DNA from: Nitrospirales bacterium
GTDB lineage: Bacteria; Nitrospirota; Nitrospiria; Nitrospirales; UBA8639
DNA: 7,983 bases
Direction: 5' to 3'
Assembly (NCBI GenBank): GCA_029261305.1
Contig: JAJDBO010000282.1
Location: forward strand, 1 to 7,983
Shown here: in pieces, positions 5,984 to 7,983 of the stretch
Layout: every line of letters begins with the position of its first letter
How positions within the stretch are numbered: the stretch's first letter is position 1
Translations under genes and position numbers: made by a program
The notes under the pieces: model-generated
What the model was told of the DNA's origin: nothing
Databases searched by the model: none
The model's input: only the letters and a program-made list of their open reading frames with translations

Positions 5984-6311
5984 GCCTAAGAGTCGATATT
6001 TTTGTGGTCTGGCGTGCAGGTCACTGGGGCCAAAATAAGTTCACTTTCTCTTATCTTCTAGGCGGAAACGCTTCTGGTCCTGGGTATGATGGTCCAGTCA
6101 AATACAGATCTATCTGATGGTAGCGAAGCGGGACAAGGTGGGGTAACTTCCTGAAGCACGTACATAAAATTTCCTAGGTAAAAACAATATTTCAAAATAT
6201 GAGGATTGTGGCTTCGGTATAGGCTGCATGTAAAATTTTTGACCTAGATGGGAAGGAAGCTGGTCAATCGTGCCACGATCAAGCAGTTTGCAATGCAAGT
6301 GTCATGCGGAG
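5984..6311. other. Intergenic stretch without a supportable gene
   Basis: This is about 330 bases between the NmrA-type gene and the stop of the broken methyltransferase gene, which converge. Short open frames on both strands (for example minus 6110-6298) have no ribosome binding site or recognisable motif. I see only small dyads: ATATTT-CA-AAATAT (6187-6200) and ATCGTG-C-CACGAT (6267-6279). Neither has a T-run typical of a terminator. Confidence 0.5.
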
Positions 6312-6925
6312 TTAGGTTTTCTTCCAATACACGGCGAGATTGTCGATTGGTTGAATCTCATTCTGGACGCCATGTGCTGCCCGGTATTCGTCCACCGCGC
6401 GTTTGCATGCCTCGAATGATCCGTAGTCATCCACGATGAGATATCCACCGGGAGACAATTTGGGGTAGAGATTGTCAATCGCGTCACGTGTGCTTTCGTA
6501 CATATCGCCATCAAGTCGGGCAACAGCCAGGCAGTCAATGGGGCCTTGGGAAGGGTTTCAGAAAAGAAACCTTTCAGAAACACCACTTGGTCATCAAGCA
6601 ATCCAAACCGAGCAAAAGAGGACTTCACCATGTCTAAAATGTGATTGTCGACATGATTAAATTGAACTGGGCGACAGAGGTTCCATAGCACGAGACGGAT
6701 CAGATCTTCACTGGGTTCTTCGACTTTCGGAAAAGAGCGGTTTACTTGGGGCAGGTTTTGCAGGAACATGAAATAGTTTCTCTGCCACGAGGAATTGGGA
6801 ATCGCCGCTAACATCTGCAGGATAGGCATCAACAGCAGGGGGGGCGGAACCACAATGGCACAAACGCATCACAGACAAACACGGGACGGTTAGATGCCTG
6901 ATGCGCTTTTAAACCGCCCGCCATC
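6312..6925 (-). pseudogene. Frameshifted TylF/MycF-like O-methyltransferase
   Basis: Pieces of one macrocin-O-methyltransferase (TylF/MycF) type protein lie in order in different minus-strand frames. From the N-terminal side: GGLKAHQASNRPVFVCDAF (about 6925-6860), which resembles the SAM-domain strand reading VWVADSFEGLPPP in intact members; DAYPADVSGDSQF (about 6830-6792) in a second frame; then KSSFARFGLLDDQVVFLKG and FFSETLPKAP (to about 6543) in a third; and finally DCLAVARLDGDMYESTRDAI, LYPKLSPGGYLIVDDYG and NLAVYWKKT (about 6538-6312), back in the second. The metal-binding acids (LDGD, VDDYG) are intact. The last break is at GGGG (6540-6543), where one more G would restore the frame. 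The N-terminal third of a normal protein of about 250 residues, with the GVWRGG motif, is not recognisable. Intact members methylate sugar hydroxyls using SAM and magnesium. Several breaks suggest a decayed gene; sequencing errors could explain one but less easily all. Confidence 0.8.
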
Positions 6926-7284
6926 GGAATTTCGTGAGTGACGAAAACTTGTGGTGAATCTGCGGTATATCGCCAATGAGATGAAACAGTTTAGGGAGAG
7001 GGTTGGGGGGAAAGAACTTAATGCTATCGTGAAAAAAAGTGTGCAGGTTACGGGAGAGGTTTCACGCCTTCGTTCTCAATCATGGAGCTCCGCTACAGCA
7101 AGGTACAGCGCCTGATCATTCGAGCACTACATGGAACAAAGCAATAGCTGGCCGTGGAATGAGCCACGGCCAGTGTTAGGAGACGAATTTCTTAGGGGTA
7201 AGGAGTTAGTTAAACACGCGTATCGAAAAAAGTATTAAGATTTAATAGGTGCGCTCTATTTTTCTCCTGAATAAATGCGCTGTA
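6926..7284. other. Intergenic stretch with a hairpin and a short direct repeat
   Basis: This lies between the methyltransferase remnant and the stop of the FKBP gene. The missing N-terminal part of the methyltransferase should fall at about 6926-7060, but I do not recognise it. A 54-codon plus-strand frame (6951-7115, GTG start) has no good ribosome binding site or family motif. A strong hairpin lies at 7148-7173, and an 11-base imperfect direct repeat at 7250-7286. Confidence 0.5.
7148..7173. terminator. GC-rich hairpin, possibly the FKBP gene terminator
   Basis: CTGGCCGTGG (7148-7157) and CCACGGCCAG (7164-7173) form a perfect, GC-rich 10-bp stem with the loop AATGAG. On the minus strand it lies about 110 bases after the FKBP stop and is followed by CTATTGCTTTGTT, which is only moderately T-rich; the plus-strand side has no T-run. 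A terminator or an mRNA 3'-end stabiliser are both possible. Confidence 0.5.
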
Positions 7285-7286
7285 TT
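7250..7286. repeat. Short imperfect direct repeat at the FKBP gene end
   Basis: TGCGCTCTATT (7250-7260) recurs as TGCGCTGTATT (7276-7286), ten of eleven bases identical and 26 bases apart. The second copy runs into the FKBP stop codon. It may be chance or a small duplication. Confidence 0.3.
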
Positions 7287-7983
7287 ATTTTTTTGACGGA
7301 TTGACTTCAATGAGTTCGATATCAAACCGCAAGGTTTCATGTGGTCCAATTGTTTGACCTGCGCCTGCTTTGCCATAAGCCAATTCAGAAGGAATGACCA
7401 CAGCCCACTTATCGCCGGGTTTCATGAGCTGAACAACTTCCGTCCAACCAGGAATGACTCCAGACAATGGAAATGTGGCCGGTTCTTCTCTTTTGTACGA
7501 ACTATCAAACACGGTGCCATCTATTAGGGTGCCCTGATAATGAACCGTGACAGTGTCTTCAGCAGTTGGACTTTTGCCGCCCTTTTTCCCTTTGGTGAGA
7601 ACTTTATATTGAACTCCGCTTTTGGTGACGACAACCCCTTTAGCCTTCTTGTTTCGTTCGAGAAATTGTACGCCCTTCGCTTGCTGCTTCTTTGCGAGCT
7701 GATTCGCTTGCTCCCTTTGGGCCTGTTGTTTTTTTTCGATAATCGCAGTGGCGTCCTTCTCGCTGAGTTGTGAGGTCTGCCCAGATAGGATGACATTCAC
7801 GCCTTTGCTAAAGGCCTCCAGATCCATCTCTCCTTCTACTTGACTGAACTGCTGTAATAATTGTTGCCCGATTTTAGAACCAATCGCATAACTGTACTTT
7901 TTCTTATCACTGTCTAGACGAATGTTGTCCTGAGAAAATGTGACTGAGGTCGTGAAGCAGACAGTGAGTGTTAACAGTGCGAC
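7285..7983 (-). CDS. Periplasmic FKBP-type peptidyl-prolyl isomerase (FkpA/Mip-like), start beyond window
   Basis: The frame runs from the right edge to TAA (7287-7285), giving 232 visible residues; only the first few N-terminal residues are missing. The visible part opens with a signal-peptide core (VALLTLTVCFTTSVTFSQ, cleavage probably near residue 17). The Cys has Val before it, so a lipobox is not indicated. Then comes the FKBP N-terminal dimerisation domain, with KKYSYAIGSKIGQQLLQQF (about 28-46) and DLEAFSKGVNVILSG (about 54-68), and a long Gln/Lys-rich helix (about 83-103). The C-terminal FKBP catalytic domain has VHYQGTLIDGTVFDSS (147-162), GVIPGWTEVVQLMKPGDKW (175-193), PSELAYG (198-204) and LRFDIELIEV (218-227). 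The active-site aromatics and Asp are present (Y149, F159, D160, W180, Y203, F220). It catalyses prolyl isomerisation and acts as a chaperone for exported proteins. An ATG at 7827 is internal, not the start. Confidence 0.95.
   Translation of the reverse strand, partial: VALLTLTVCFTTSVTFSQDNIRLDSDKKKYSYAIGSKIGQQLLQQFSQVEGEMDLEAFSKGVNVILSGQTSQLSEKDATAIIEKKQQAQREQANQLAKKQQAKGVQFLERNKKAKGVVVTKSGVQYKVLTKGKKGGKSPTAEDTVTVHYQGTLIDGTVFDSSYKREEPATFPLSGVIPGWTEVVQLMKPGDKWAVVIPSELAYGKAGAGQTIGPHETLRFDIELIEVNPSKK

Noticed and set aside
6110..6298. 62-codon minus-strand frame with TTG start
   Set aside because: No motif, weak start and no context.
6951..7115. 54-codon plus-strand frame with plausible-looking amino-acid content
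   Set aside because: No ribosome binding site and no recognised family, and it lies where the missing end of the opposite-strand methyltransferase should be.
7285..7827. FKBP gene starting at the ATG at 7827
   Set aside because: The frame continues to the window edge with the dimerisation domain and a signal-peptide core, so this Met is internal.

Overview
The window looks like bacterial chromosome from a Gram-negative (diderm) organism. Two proteins carry Sec signal peptides and one of them is a FkpA/Mip-type periplasmic FKBP. Base composition is moderate across most of the window, but the first 200 bases are AT-rich (69 of 200 bases are G or C by hand count). The gene style reminded me of Nitrospirota, but nothing here proves the lineage. 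I see no phage, insertion sequence, CRISPR, tRNA or rRNA.

Layout. (1) 3-200: the C-terminal end of an SGNH/GDSL-type hydrolase or acyltransferase cut by the window edge, followed by about 590 bases with no gene I can support. (2) 792-3410, plus strand: a YaiI/YqxD protein, then a zincin-type metallopeptidase (HEAGH) overlapping by 4 bases an ATP-grasp ligase related to D-Ala-D-Ala ligase. (3) 3441-4824, minus strand: a TfoX N-terminal-domain protein, a secreted DUF1579-like protein and an ArsR-family repressor. The last two probably form one transcription unit ending at a hairpin at 3841-3864. (4) 4848-4881: a perfect 16-bp-arm palindrome carrying TTGACA on both strands, in the divergent region between the ArsR gene and an HSCARG/NmrA-type NADP-sensor gene (5072-5983). 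(5) 6312-about 6925, minus strand: a TylF/MycF-like O-methyltransferase broken by frameshifts. (6) 7285-7983, minus strand: a FkpA/Mip-like peptidyl-prolyl isomerase whose start lies beyond the right edge.

How the genes may work together. The peptidase/ATP-grasp pair is translationally coupled by ATGA and probably acts as a unit that makes and breaks amide bonds on a peptide-like substrate. The ArsR protein probably controls its own operon, and possibly the divergent NmrA gene, through the palindrome. It lacks the classic CVC metal site, so its signal need not be a metal. The other genes look like independent housekeeping or accessory functions. The most interesting items are the peptidase/ATP-grasp pair and the ArsR palindrome. 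I found no clear case of an entirely new system.
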